Shown: in pieces, positions 46,096 through 57,689 of the stretch
Layout: every line of letters begins with the position of its first letter
Position numbering within the stretch: position 1 is the stretch's first letter
Assembly: GCA_009760855.2 (NCBI GenBank)
Contig: WPIO01000106.1
Location: forward strand, 1,259,001-1,323,000
DNA: 64,000 nucleotides
DNA from: Cristatella mucedo
Lineage: Eukaryota > Bryozoa > Phylactolaemata > Cristatellidae
Direction of reading: 5' to 3'
The notes under the pieces: model-generated
Databases searched by the model: none
What the model was told of the DNA's origin: nothing
What the model saw: only the letters and a program-made list of their open reading frames with translations
Translations under genes and position numbers: made by a program

Positions 46096-47001
46096 ATGGC
46101 CACCGCTGCCGCCGGTGCTGCGTCGCTCGTGTCCACGTCGCGATTTAAGCTGCTCGACGTCGGCGGCGGTCGCGTATCGATCCGCGAGTTCACCGCCAAG
46201 CACGGGCTGGACTTCGCCGCCGGCAAGGGCTTCTACGAGCTCACCAAGCCCGAGCTGATACAGGACTACAAGGAGGTGGTCGCCGTGCGCCGCTCCGACG
46301 GCTCCAAGGTGTCGGGCGCCGCGGTGCGCGCCCTGCTCGGCATCCCGGCGAGCGCCGCCAAGTTCCGGCTCGACGCGGGCAAGCTGAGCGACTTCAAGGT
46401 GTTCGTGCAGAGCACGTCGTACAATCGCGTGCTCGTGCCCGGCACGCAGTTCCTCTACGAGGTGGACGCCGGCGGCGGTGGCGGTGGCGGCGGCGGCGCT
46501 GCGATCGAGCTGACGCACGATCGCCCGCCGGCGCCTCCGTCGGGAGCGGGCATGCCGCTCGAGATCGTCTTCTCGTTCGACACGACCGGATCGATGAGCA
46601 GCGTGCTGCAGATCGTGCGCGAGCGCCTGCAGGAGCTCATACAGCGCCTGCAGCGCGACATTCCGGGCATACGCGTCGCCGTGTTCGCGCACGGCGACTA
46701 CTGCGACGCGTCGAGCAGCTACGTCACCAAGCACGTCGACTTCACGACGGACGCGCGCCGGCTGTGCGACTTCGTGAAGAGCGTCGACTCGACGGGCGGC
46801 GGCGACTTCGAGGAGTGCTACGAGCTGGTGCTCAAGGAGGCTCGTGAGAAGCTCTCGTGGACGCCGGGCACGCAGCGCGCCCTGGTCATGATCGGCGACG
46901 CCACGCCGCACGAGCCGGCCGACTACTCGAAGGACAGCGTGCTCAAGAAGTTTCCGCGCATCGTCTGGAAGAACGAGGTGGACGCTATCGTGCAGGAGAC
47001 G
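46096..47001 (+). CDS. Downstream vWA paralog, exon 1
   Basis: The ATG lies just after CTCGCAGC, so a 5' UTR intron acceptor directly before the start is possible. The exon ends at VDAIVQET before donor GTGAGC, with 302 codons and phase 0. A Gly run encoded by GGCGGTGGCGGT separates the N-terminal region from the vWA domain. Confidence 0.88.
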
Positions 47002-49110
47002 GTGAGCGGAGAAAGCGCGGGCTAGCGCGCACGCGAAGTCGTCTCTCCACCGTCCTCGCCCCCGCAGAGTCGCCCGCAGCCGCCGCTCCCCTTTGATTGC
47101 CCGCTCGCTCCGGCGACGGCGTTGGCCGCCATTTAGTCGAGCGCTACGCTCGCTCAGCAGGAGGAGCCGGCATTTTCTGCTACCGAGGAAGGGTGAGGCT
47201 CGCAAGATTTACTTAGACGTACACGTGCGGACACCGTTTACGTTAACCACTGGCTAATTTAAAGGCCTCTTTTGTCCAGTGGCAGAAGAGCCTTCTCGGC
47301 TAGCACCACAGCTTGCAGTTGGCAATAAATGATAGCCCACTGCCGGATTCGAACGCACGACCTCATTCATGAAGAGCGATTACTTTACCGTCGGGGCTGA
47401 GGGCTATCGCGGCCCTCAGCCGCATTCTCTTCTTTTGAAGAAGTTATAAAGTGCCTAGATAGAGAAAAACAGTTCAAGTATTATGGTTACTATCATTATA
47501 AAGGCGGCATGCATGACTCGCAAGTGTTGAAAAAAATACTAGATTTTCATTCAATGCGCACTCGGCAGTTGCTCGTTGAGCGGAGGTCGTGCGAATCTTC
47601 CATGGTCGGTAGCCGCTCGGGGGGGGGCATGAGCGTAGGGGCCGTCAGCCCACGTCGCCGCCCGGCTCCAAGTGGGGCGGGGGAAATGCCTGCTTTGCCC
47701 ACTTTGCCTCGGGCTACGCTGCCAAGCCGCTGCTCGCAGTTAGCGGCGAGATGTGCGCCCCAGTTCGGGAGGCTTCGGCGACATGTTCCGTTGCCAGGCA
47801 ACGAAGCACGCCTCGACGGATCTCGCCCCGCCGGCGATGACGCGGCGAGCGCGACTGGTTCTTTTTGAATCCTTATATTCATTTTTCTCCGCTCAGTCCG
47901 CCGCAGAGCGTCGAGCTCCGCTCCGCCCCCCCCCCAGAGCACGGCGGCCGCGACCTGATCGCCGCCGCCGCCGCGGTCGTCACTTGCAGGGCTGTCGCGT
48001 GTACGCCGTGCAGTGCATGGACCATTGTCAGTCGATCTTGTTCTGGAAGTATTTAGCCTACCACACGCACGGCTATCACCTTAACCTGAGCAATTTCGAC
48101 AGCGTGCTCGACTTCATCATGGCCATCTGCTACCGCGAGCAGGGCGCTGAGCAGCTGCAGGTACGGCGGCGCCGGCTGCGGCGGCAGCTGCGGCGGCATG
48201 CGCCCCGCCCCCTCCAATCCCTTCCTAACCCCCACGTGCGCTGTGCGCCGGCCGGCGTCGCATTTCGCTCGCCCCGCCCCGCTCGTGTCGCGACTCGCTG
48301 CCAGACCAGTCCGCTCGCGCCCAACTGGCCCAGTCCCTCGGCTCTGCGCTGCCGCTCGCGCGTCTGAGCGTCAAGAAACGCCGCCGCCGCGTTCGTGCGC
48401 TGAAGGCTTATCGGGCCGAGGTCGAGGAGCGGACGCGAGCGAGCGGCGGCATGAACGACGAACTGCACAGGCTCTTTGAAGCGCTCGGCTCGCCGCCAAC
48501 GGCGGCCGCCGCCACCGTTGCGGCGCCGACGCCGGCCGAGCCGGCGGCCGCGGCGCCGCCGTCCGTCGGCGCCGCGGCTCCGTCGGGTGCGCCGACCAGG
48601 AAACGAAAATCCGAGCCAGCGCCGTCCGTCGCCGTGGAAGCGATTGCCAAGAGAGGCCGCGCCAGCTCCGTCCGACCGGCGGCCGCGCGCGGCGGCGGCG
48701 GCGCGTCTTCTCGTGGCGCCGCGCGAGGCCGTACGTCGGCTCCCTCCGCCGCCGCCCGCTCGCTATCCAAAACGAGCCGAGGCGTGGCGGCGTCTGCAGC
48801 GCCGAAGACGAGGGTGCCAGCTCGCAAAGGCGCCGCGCCCGCTGCCGCCGGCCGTGGCAAGAAGGCGCTCTCCGGCAGAAGCAAGTCTCCGACCAGTGCT
48901 GCTGCTGCCGCCGCCGCCGCCGTCGGTGCAAGCGCGTCAGATCGCAAAGCTGGCAAGAGCGCCGCGGCCGCTGGCAAGAAAAGAGCGGCGGCCAAGGCGT
49001 CGGCCGCCGCCGCCGGCGGTCGCTCGTCTGGGGCTTCTCGCCGGCCGAAGGCGCTCAGCCCACCGGCGAAGAAGAAGGCGGCGCAGGCGCGAAAGCCCAA
49101 AAGGAAGTGA
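46096..49110 (+). CDS. vWA-domain protein with Lys/Ala-rich tail, downstream paralog (intact)
   Basis: Exons 46096-47001, 47990-48160 and 48406-49110 give one open frame of 593 residues. Residues 1-150 hold RVSIREFTAKHG, GKGFYELTKPELIQDYKEVV and FVQSTSYNRVLVPGT, a region that accompanies the vWA domain in related invertebrate proteins. The vWA domain follows, about 155-355: MIDAS DTTGSM from Asp162, Thr233 in STGGGDFEE and Asp268 in MIGDATPH, so metal-dependent ligand binding is likely. The domain ends with HGYHLNLSNF and IMAICYREQG in exon 2. Exon 3 begins AYRAEVEERTRASGGMN and then becomes Ala-, Lys-, Ser- and Arg-rich with TRKRKS and a C-terminal PKRK. No signal peptide or membrane segment is seen. 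A nuclear, DNA-associated role fits the tail but is inference. The exon 3 acceptor is weak (CTGAAG), so the exact splice point may differ. AATAAA follows at 49343. Confidence 0.85.
47250..47410 (-). mobile_element. tRNA-derived SINE (family 2) in a vWA intron
   Basis: Plus-strand view: AGGCCTCTTTTGTCCAGTGG CAGAAGAGCCTTCTCGGCTA, TTGCAGTTGGCAATAAATGA, then CCGGATTCGAACGCACGACC, the complement of a tRNA-like B box. It aligns with 56190-56360 and 40225-40370. Confidence 0.75.
47440..47505 (+). mobile_element. Decayed LINE/SINE 3'-end hairpin copy
   Basis: ATAAAGTGCCTAGATAGAGA is followed by a degenerate second half and ATTATAA. Weak copy in the intron of the downstream vWA gene. Confidence 0.4.
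47990..48160 (+). CDS. Downstream vWA paralog, exon 2
   Basis: Acceptor TCACTTGCAG, donor GTACGG. The 57 codons run from GCRVYAVQC through FWKYLAYHTHGYHLNLSNF to CYREQGAEQLQ, the closing helices and strand of the vWA fold. Phase 0 at both ends, like the paralog. Confidence 0.88.
48406..49110 (+). CDS. Downstream vWA paralog, exon 3 (basic tail)
   Basis: It aligns with the paralog from AYRAEVEERTRASGG and HRLFEALG. The tail of about 200 residues is rich in Ala, Lys, Ser and Arg. The acceptor CTGAAG corresponds to TTGCAG in the paralog and lacks a pyrimidine tract. The frame stays open upstream, so a slightly earlier start such as after CTGAG is possible. Confidence 0.75.
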   Translation, partial: AYRAEVEERTRASGGMNDELHRLFEALGSPPTAAAATVAAPTPAEPAAAAPPSVGAAAPSGAPTRKRKSEPAPSVAVEAIAKRGRASSVRPAAARGGGGASSRGAARGRTSAPSAAARSLSKTSRGVAASAAPKTRVPARKGAAPAAAGRGKKALSGRSKSPTSAAAAAAAAVGASASDRKAGKSAAAAGKKRAAAKASAAAAGGRSSGASRRPKALSPPAKKKAAQARKPKRK

Positions 49111-49342
49111 CCTTGAATGACCTTGAATGCGAGGGCTCTCGGCAGCCTACTCGGTAAACTACACAGCAGAGCGTGAAAAACGCCCGCCGCCTGCTCGTCT
49201 GCCCTCGTTTGCACTTTTCTCTCTCTAGTGCACGTTTGTTGCGACAGCCGGTTGTCGTGTACAGTTCGGCTGCTCCGACGGCGTCCTCCGACTGCTGTTC
49301 TGCGCGTCGCCCAGCGCCAGCGAGCGATCCGGTTAATGGAAG

Positions 49343-49348
49343 AATAAA
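49343..49348 (+). terminator. Poly(A) signal of the downstream vWA gene
   Basis: AATAAA 233 bp after the stop codon, in a plausible 3' UTR without other genes. Confidence 0.6.
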
Positions 49349-49953
49349 CACAAACTAAGCGCCGGCTTGTGAAATGCTCAAATCCCTCGTATCGGAAGGA
49401 TTTCTCACCGTTCATAGTTGCAGCAGCTGGTTGTGCACGCTGGTGTTGTAGTTTGGTGGAATTAAAACATGGAGCGACCCCGAAAATTGCTCCTAAAGCC
49501 GCCTCCCACTAAGCGGTCAAGTCAGCGAATCCCTGACATTTGCAAGTCATTCAGAATTTAGTCATCGGATCTACCTTACCTCGTCCAGTGATCTTGAACA
49601 GGTTCAAAGACTGAAATGCAGAAGGATCTGAGAAGGTGCTTCCTTGGGATGCTAGTTTTGCCATTTCTGCCTGCGCCGCAGCGCCGGCGGCAGTGCCGGG
49701 CGCAGGCGTGCCTGCCCACCTGTCGGTGGCACAAATGCGAGCCGTGAATGCAAGACTAGCGACGCTTTGACAGCTAGACACATTACGAGCTGCTGTTTTA
49801 GGTGCACGTTAGCTGCAGACCTGGCCGTGCTGGGTCTCGCGCCAGCGACCGTTTGCGTGGAACACACAGAACGTACGAGCGTAGAGTGCATCCTCTGCAG
49901 TCATGCCGTGCAGCTGATTCTTTGTCCAGTCAAGCTGCTTCTTTTCTTCTTCA

Positions 49954-50030
49954 GAAACGACAAAGTTTTCCGAAACGACAAAGTTTTCCGAAACGACAAA
50001 GTTTTCGCGAAACGACAAAGTTTTCGCGAG
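49954..50030. repeat. 18/19-bp tandem repeat, four copies
   Basis: The unit GAAACGACAAAGTTTTCC recurs at 49954, 49972, 49990 and, with one extra base (TTTTCGC), at 50009. Confidence 0.9.
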
Positions 50031-50094
50031 CTAGACGCCAGCGCCTCGACAGAGTGTCCACGCAAGCTGCTGCGCCTGCATGCTTTTTACAATG

Positions 50095-50215
50095 AAGCAT
50101 TTCAGCTGCTTTAAAATCGGCAGAAGAGCTTCGACGGTTATCGCTCGCGATTGCAGGGGGGGGGGGGCAAGGGGGGCAAGGAGGAGGCGAAATAAAGAAT
50201 CACCTTCACCTTCAG
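50095..50215 (-). mobile_element. SINE family 2 fragment
   Basis: Plus-strand view: CAGCTGCTTTAAAATCGGCA GAAGAGCTTCGACGGTTATC then, after a G10 run, AAATAAAGAATCACC. Decayed copy. Confidence 0.5.
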
Positions 50216-50818
50216 ACGTCAGTCGCCCTGGTGACTTTTTGAAGCGCGAGCACTTTAGCACTAGTCAAGTGGCACTTTGTTGGTCAAGTCGCTTTATTGG
50301 TTAAATATAAATAAATGGTAAAGCTTATTGAATTGCTACTCCTGACGAGTAAGAGAATAGGCTGCACGAGTGCATGCTGCTTGCCTACTGCCCTGGAAGC
50401 GCGTGCACGCAGAAAGCCGTCGAGGTGTTAACTTCTCTACGGACTGCGCTCTAAAATGAACGAACTAATCTATTAAACGATGGTCATGGCTGACTCAACA
50501 TGATCAGCACGGACGCTCATACGCTTGATATCTACAAACTATGTCTCGTAAGGATTGTCGTCAGTGTGACGAGCGTTCGTAAGGTTCGATCCGCGGCAAT
50601 CCGAGCATTCTGACAAGACGCCGCAAGGCGTCGGCGCTCCTATCGACGGCGCGTCTCTAGTCCCATGCTGTTCTGTACTGTGATCGGCGCTGAAAGCCTG
50701 AGTTCGTTCGCTCCGGCTTCGCTGACGCTTTGAAGAATGATGCCCTAATCGATCGCACATTAAGCAAATTGGTCTGCCATTTTTACTGAGTCTGTCGATC
50801 CTGGTCTGGGGCTTCTCC

Positions 50819-50939
50819 AAAGATGACTCGTTTAAGCTTGTGCGCATGCTGGCGGTGTGCAAGTCATGGCATCGTGTTCGTTGTGGGCTGCCATGGCCGC
50901 TCAACGGCGAGCAGTTCGCCAAGCTGTGTCGCGTGGCAG
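50819..50939 (+). other. Possible isolated exon with an F-box-like end
   Basis: Between a CTCCAAAG acceptor-like site and the donor CAGGTGAAC, the frame reads DDSFKLVRMLAVCKSWHRVR followed by PLNGEQFAKLCRVAG. LAVCKSWHRV resembles the C-terminal half of an F-box. The leading LP...L part is not present in this exon. It could be an exon of an unseen gene or a remnant. Confidence 0.3.
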
Positions 50940-51297
50940 GTGAACTCCCAAAATCACAATCTGAGTCAAAGTCAAGTCCATCTCAGCCTGTTTGCCTTCC
51001 GAGGCTGCCTTGTTTAGCAATCGAGTCCATGAACAACGAGGAGCTGAGAATGAGAGGCTTCAGGATAAAGTTGACTAGCAGCGCCCCTCGTGGCCGTTTG
51101 GGAATTGTAGGGAGCAGCTAGATGCCTGGGGCCTGATCTGGTCGACGAGGAGTATCGTGTTTCCACAATCTTACCTATGAATGCATCTGTTCGGCTTACG
51201 TTTCTCTTCGAACTGGTCAAGCTCTCATGCTCTCATCGCGTGCGTTTTGCCTACCGACCCGTACACTATTCAGTAGATTTTACTAGAATGAGGCCCT

Positions 51298-51745
51298 ACT
51301 TACTGTTGTCTATTTACTGTTGTCTATTTACTGTTGTCTATTTACTGTTGTCTATTTACTGTTGTCTACTTACTGTTGTCTATTTACTGTTGTCTATTTA
51401 CTGTTGTCTATTTACTGTTGTCTATTTACTGTTGTCTACTTACTGTTGTCTATTTACTGTTGTCTATTTACTGTTGTCTATTTACTGTTGTCTATTTACT
51501 GTTGTCTATTTACTGTTGTCTATTTACTGTTGTCTATTTACTGTTGTCTATTTACTGTTGTCTACTTACTGTTGTCTATTTACTGTTGTCTATTTACTGT
51601 TGTCTATTTACTGTTGTCTACTTACTGTTGTCTATTTACTGTTGTCTATTTACTGTTGTCTATTTACTGTTGTCTACTTACTGTTGTCTATTTACTGTTG
51701 TCTATTTACTGTTGTCTATTTACTGTTGTCTATTTACTGTTGTCG
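51298..51745. repeat. 14-bp minisatellite, about 32 copies
   Basis: The unit TTGTCTATTTACTG is repeated head to tail almost without change. A C variant (TCTACTTAC) appears in some units at irregular spacing. All three plus frames are open, with a 14-residue period rich in Leu, Cys and Val, as a side effect of the unit. Confidence 0.95.
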
Positions 51746-51849
51746 CTGCGGCGTGCTTTTTTGGCTCGGTTTAGCGTGCTGTCCTGGAACTGGTGCTCTG
51801 GCTTACTTTTGCATTTTTTCGAAAGCATGGTTATCCATTTCACAACGAG

Positions 51850-51930
51850 TTTTAAAGAGCCTGGGTAGAAAAAACTGGATTCTCTGGAGGCCCCTGCAAG
51901 CAGTTTGCGATTATCATTATTTTATCAGAA
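51850..51930 (+). mobile_element. Decayed LINE/SINE 3'-end hairpin copy
   Basis: TTTTAAAGAGCCTGGGTAGA AAAAACTGGATTCTCTGGAGGCCCC then ATTATCATTATTTT. It directly follows the 14-bp minisatellite region. Confidence 0.5.
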
Positions 51931-51989
51931 AGTGGATTGAGTGACTGTGATCATCTCACGCGACCCAAACGTATTGATGTACAGGCCAA

Positions 51990-53320
51990 AAACATACAAT
52001 GCATGGTCTTTTTGGCACCAATTTGAAAGCACTGAATGTAACTTTACAGGAAATTCGTAAGTGCAGCACCGAGACACAAAGCTAGGCCGGCAGTAGCAGA
52101 ATTCGGTAATAAATAAGACACTCGTACTTTATTGAGACAAAGTCCGATAGTTCGAATCGAATCAGCGTACATAACAGTCACAGATTTCAATGCAATGTAA
52201 TTTAAATCCGTCTTTAACTCCACAATACCACGAAGACCAACTGGGTGTTACGAAGAAGTGTTTTCTGGAGCTCACTGAAAGCCGAAGCGGTTTTTTGGGT
52301 GAGCCTTCGGTAGCCAACCATCTTCGTCTCCTTAGCCCACCGTCTATAGTTTCCAACGCACTAATTAAAAGTGCTGTGTGTAGAGGAGTACTACTTTAAT
52401 GTTACGCTATAAGCACACGTTCATAGGTACCTATAGGATGTAATTTAGTAACCATCGCAATCCTGTGGCTGTCATAATCTAGTTTACGTAGCTTGCCAAA
52501 GTTTCAGTGTACAGCGATTGGTGGTCGTTGACAATCTACTGCCACACACTTGGAGTCTAATTAGCGCATGTCCATCATAATCTGCATGCATAGCAGTGAA
52601 CGGTAACTAAAAGAATACTTCGAATTAACAATTGAAATAAAAATTAGATGATATATTTTAAAATTAGGTTCATACACGGATTCTCCACTGATTCTCAAGC
52701 TTGCTCTGACCAACGTGATGAAAATTCAGGCTAAAATACCGTAAATGTGACTGGCATAGTGAACTCTCATCACAGATTTGTACGACAATATTTACCCCGG
52801 AATGTTTCTCAGCAATAAAATTATTTTTAAACTCGTTTGAATATAGAATTATAAAAACTAATTGGAAATATGTTACCACTCTTCCTATTAAGGTTGTGCT
52901 ACGGTAGGAAAGACCAATGGTTTGCCTGTGATTCGAGAGAGCCCGACTGTACTAGGTCAGTAGACACTAATCCCCGTTTCCAGAGTAAGTTGGAATTACC
53001 AGTGATTTGCCACTGGTTTAGGCTAGCTTTTATTGATTTACTTATATGATTGGCTCTTTTAAACGTTGCGGGTCGATTAATTTGTTTCAGGTGCTTCAAG
53101 AAGAATGTTCGACTTAGTTTTGATCAGCCGCCTGCGTCCGGGTCAGGTACCACGTCCGGGTCAGGTACTACATTCGTCTATGTCTTCTGAGAAGTATTCA
53201 GGCGTTTCAACACTAATAGAACAGCACTAGGACTGTGAAATTTCTAAAGGCCCTAGTCAAGACAGTCTAGCGGTGGTGCAGACGCTGGAGTGCAGAGGCA
53301 GTGACTTGAGACACAGTCGA
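51990..53320 (+). repeat. Diverged duplicated block, copy 1
   Basis: Anchors such as CCGGCAGTAGCAGAATTCGG, GTGCTACGGTAGGAAAGACC and CCTAGTCAAGACAGTCTAGC reappear in the same order and strand at 57690-58770. This copy also carries a family X repeat at 52190-52335 that the other lacks. No gene is recognised in it. Confidence 0.6.
52190..52340 (+). repeat. Unclassified interspersed repeat (family X), inside duplicated block
   Basis: ATCCGTCTTTAACTCCAC, CTGGGTGTTACGAAGAAGTG and GAAAGCCGAAGCGG correspond to 33340-33440. The insertion is absent from the second block copy. Confidence 0.6.
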
Positions 53321-53439
53321 GGTTAAACGAGAGTTAAACGCTCACGGGAATCTTCTGCAAGGGTATGCCGATCGACATGTTGAGTCGCTGCTGAGGAAGG
53401 CGGAGTATGGCGGAACGGTGAAAAGAGAGAAGTATGACT

Positions 53440-54640
53440 TAAGGGCGCAAACAAGGGATGGACTCCCTGATCCTGTCTATCTTCTGGACAAAGAATCGAG
53501 CGAAGCGATCGGCTAGATCATCACAAGGATCATCAGGTGAGGAGCCAATCTGGAAGCGGTTAAGATGATGGTTTATCGTCGACCTCATCATTTTGAATTG
53601 TTCATCAGCAATCCAATAATGCATTCACAGAAGCTAGACTTGGCCATTGCTTGGATCGATTTGCAGGATATACAGTAGCCCTCATCTACCTGTCGGTAGA
53701 CTGTGTCTGTCCAAATCTATTGCATGCTTTTCTTCAAGCTTGTGCTTAGTAGACATAGCTAGTTAAATGTCTATTTCATGGCCTAGGGAAATCTAGCAAG
53801 GCCACACAGTGGGCTTAGTCAGAGGTGCAAACTCATCGAGCATGTTAGCTATCATCGTGTTGTAGCATTCTACAAGCGATGATAGGTTGGAAGGGGGATT
53901 GTGCAGTAGAGGCGAAGCTGATATCCTCGTACGGACAGCATTGATGTCCGTGGCCTTGAGATTTTACGATACACATTCAATATTAGATAATGAGGAGGAG
54001 GGCACACAATGTAGACTGACTGAGATGTGCATGCGGTCCGACGAGCATAATTTGCTAATAATTGGTGACGAAAAAGTGCAATTGTACGATAAAATTGCGT
54101 TGATAGAGTGTGCCACGTTTGATGTGAGTAGGGCCACCCACATGAGCCACGAGAGACAGTGACTTAGCCGGTGCACATAGTTCTGTGCTGAATGCATCAG
54201 ATAAGCTATCGAAGTAAACGTTTAAATTACACATAATAAAGAAATATTTATTTCTTCCACATAGAATCAAAATGAGATAAGAGAAGTCTGAGTTAAACGA
54301 GCCTGGTGGGTACCTCGGTACCTGGTGGTGGGCGAAAGACGGAAGCTACCATCGGTAGCTAGTTTTCTTTTGAAATCTAGACGACATATTCGAAAGACTT
54401 CCTCGAGGATACTGCAAACGGCTCGAAATTGAAGGTTGAGGGCGTGATAATATTGACCCTACATCCAGTTGCGATTCATCCAGGGATGTGAAAGAAGGAG
54501 AAGACAATCGGGGTTGAGTCTTTAATAGTGGGTAGTTTTCCGTTTTTAGCCAAGTTTTAGCCGAGGCGAGCAGGTCGAGCTCTTTTTCAGACTAAATAAT
54601 GTCGCTTATTACTAAGGGTGTATACCAAATTAAGCAAAGA
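53440..54640 (-). mobile_element. CR1/L2-like LINE, endonuclease and linker remnant
   Basis: Reading on the minus strand from about 54640: KTWLKTEN-like start of the apurinic endonuclease domain, YHALNLQFRAVCSILEEVF, CNLNVYFDSLSDAFSTEL and LVAHVGGPTHIKRGTL (the GDFN and GPTH motifs of the endonuclease/exonuclease/phosphatase fold, GDFN decayed to CNLN). Then AQSPFQP, and NRFQIGSSPDDPCDDLADRF followed by FFVQKIDRIRESI, the typical linker before the RT. Frames are broken. This segment is the 5' complement of the RT pieces at 42385 and 28030. Confidence 0.8.
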
Positions 54641-54644
54641 CCCT

Positions 54645-56185
54645 GGAGATAGTCATTAAGTTTATGCGCCGGAGTAATAGGTAGACCTGATGACTTACAG
54701 TAACGCTTCAAAGAGAGAACGTGCTGAACGGTTCGATACAATGATAGGAATGCCAAATGAGCTGGCACCCAGCTCCTAGCTTCTGCCAAACGAGCACTGT
54801 GTCAGCTCAAGCCTTCTGCGTCGCCTTCAAGCAATTTTTATTTTGACAATGCACAATTCACGGATCTTAGTAGAAGCCATAACATCTAGGACTACATTTG
54901 AACTATGATAATACATCTATTGTAGGTATGCACGTGCATATATAATGTGCAGGTTAGTAGCCATTGGCCAATCGATAGAAGGCCTCCACTGGCATGGCAG
55001 ACCCAGCCAACAGCAATAAGCGTTACAAGTTCACAGGCAATTAAATGTCTTACACAATACGGTCAAACGACAAACGGCGAGCTTAAAAAAGGTGGTCTCA
55101 GGTTTATTGCAACTCTGCGATCTGGATGACAGTCGTGCGGGCAGGTACGATGTAATTATTTTCACAAGGCCGTTCTAATACCTTCTAGATTGTTTTTTTT
55201 TGGCCCAATACTATTCCATTTAACTGCTGCAACCTTTTATCAAGAGCTTTTGTTAGCGTAGCTCTGTGCGAGAATGAATATTTTTTAATCTGTGACATCA
55301 GTAAATTTAGACGTCCAGCCTCTAGGCAACATGCTAACTTATCATCTCTCTAAAACAAATCGGTGCTCAGCAGCATTTGCATCCCAGACATTTATAAAAT
55401 GTTGTGAATGGACATCATCTTAATATTTAACATACCGGACCCCACGAGTTGCTAACAATATCTTACATGCAAGACCTGCCCCTTCAACGTTTTCCCTAGC
55501 ACTATAACCAGAACAATTCTTTTTAGAGAATTAAAATAAAAGTAGGCACCTTAAATTTCGAGGGGTGTTCTTAAAACATTCAATTGGTGCTTATGCATGC
55601 TTAATTTAGCCTTCAACACACCCGATATCTGATATTGTATTTGGGGGAACAAGAAACGTTTTCGGTAGGACAGAGACCTCTCAAAAGACTTATTAGCCAG
55701 ATCGAAATGTGAGAACGGTATTCTTCTAAAGCTCCTCTTGTAGCTCATCCCAGTTTAGGACGGTCTTAAAGTATTTATCCTAACTTCTCAATTGACTCAG
55801 CAACAAATATCATAGCTGCGTCACGACAGATGTTCTCATAATAAAACGTCGTCTCACTAGCTGTAAAAGTGTAAGATCACCGTCGAGCCCTAGCTGGTGA
55901 CAAATCGTTACCAATCACTCCGTTAAAGGAAAGTTTCATAAACCTGCGAGAGGGGAGGTAGCATACTCACTCTATGAGGCTGCGATGATCTTTTTACGAC
56001 CGCGGTTGTATGCTCGAAAAATGCAGTGGGTGACTCTTTATTGTAATCTGCAAGTAGTAGTAATTGATGGTAAGGCTGTTCTGATACTATACTAATCAGG
56101 CTGCTAAATCAACTAGAGTTTGGTTGTTACTTATTGTATTTACCTTACTAAGGAATAACCTGCTCAAATAAATAAAACAAACAAA
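54645..56185. other. No gene seen
   Basis: AT-rich sequence without recognisable coding regions or clear repeats. Confidence 0.35.
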
Positions 56186-56189
56186 TGCT

Positions 56190-56360
56190 AGCTGATTTAA
56201 CAGCCTCTTTTGTATAGCGACAGAAGAGCCTTTACGGCTATCACCACCGCTTGCAGTGGCGATACAGGATCGCCCACTGCATGATTCGAGCCCACGACCT
56301 CGGGGCCGAGGACGTGAAAAGCAACCGCCTTACCTAGTGATCCATCACGGCTCAATTTAA
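56190..56360 (-). mobile_element. tRNA-derived SINE (family 2), best-preserved copy
   Basis: Minus strand: a tRNA-like head with TGGATCACTAGGTAAGGCGG and GAGGTCGTGGGCTCGAATCA (A and B boxes), then GTGGGCGATCCTGTATCGCC and AAAGGCTCTTCTGTCGCTAT. Its 3' end differs from family 1; no AGAGA/TCTCT hairpin is present. Confidence 0.8.
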
Positions 56361-56913
56361 CTTGGGCAGGTTATTAAGAGCAGTTTTAAGCTCTCTTCTT
56401 GATTTTACGAGTACGTACTCCTTCGACCAGTTCTCGGAAGCTTTTGTTTCATGATTTATTATTCCGCTTGCTACATTTCACCACCGCGATACATTTCATG
56501 TATACTGTCGTTAAGCAATGAAAAAAGGTAAAGCAGGACCTTGTTTAAGGAAGACCTTTATGTAAGGAAAACCCTTAGAAACATGCTTAAAGATAGTGCC
56601 CTTGTAATGAATTTATTGGATTGAGCCACATTAACTTCTGAGTGTAAGCATTTGTAGGGTCTCTGAGAACTTACTAGTTGGGAAATCATATAAGGTATTC
56701 GACTATATACTACCTTGGTGCACAAAACCGTTTACGCTATCAACGTTTGCTTTAAATGGAACAAATTCCTTGATAGATTTAATGTCTTTCAGCTTCAATG
56801 TTATTGTCGATTTTGCTGTTTTCCTGTCGTAGGAGAGAAAGTTCATATCCCTGGAGAAATGTACAGAGGTACACTAAATAATTTCACAAAGGTACACTAA
56901 ACAAATTCTACAT

Positions 56914-57075
<162 letters not shown>

Positions 57076-57689
57076 GAGATTCGGGTGCTCGTCCTTAGCT
57101 TCCAAGGCACGTTCATTTTAATAAATGGAATTCATCTTGTTTCTTTCCGTCTTCTAAAGCTCCTCTTCTTAGCCTAGGGGTCGTTAGAGAATGATGTAGT
57201 CTCGAAGCTGTGTAAAAATTCGAGTAGCTGCCTTGTGTGAAGCGTCTGATATGAATAAAAAGTAAGAGCACGACGTGAGTGCCGTTAATATATCCCAATA
57301 GATGAGAATCTTGTTTCTCCGAGCAGACTTGTAGACGCATTTTTATCTTAGTTTTTTCATCGCGCCCTGGTGAACTGTTTTTGATTTTGGGGGGCTATGC
57401 CTGCCTTTGTGCATTATTCAGTGCAGGCGACAAGCCCGTGGTCCTATTTAACTGTTACCAAGGGTGTTCTTTAGCTTGCTTTACCGTGATGGCATGAGCC
57501 TGATTATTGCTTGGTTTTACATGCTTGACTGAGAACGATACTAGGCATATCGCATGCAGTTGTAAAGGGTCTGGAGAGAGAGAGATGCTAAGTTTGTAGA
57601 TGGCCAAGCAAACATCCCATAATTAATGTCATATTAATAAAGTGCGGAGTGAGGATTTTGGTGACAGTCGGGTGATCTTAAATACCTAA

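Noticed and set aside
51177-51944. 255-codon hydrophobic frame resembling a membrane protein
   Set aside because: It is a translation of the 14-bp minisatellite, open in all three frames with the same period.
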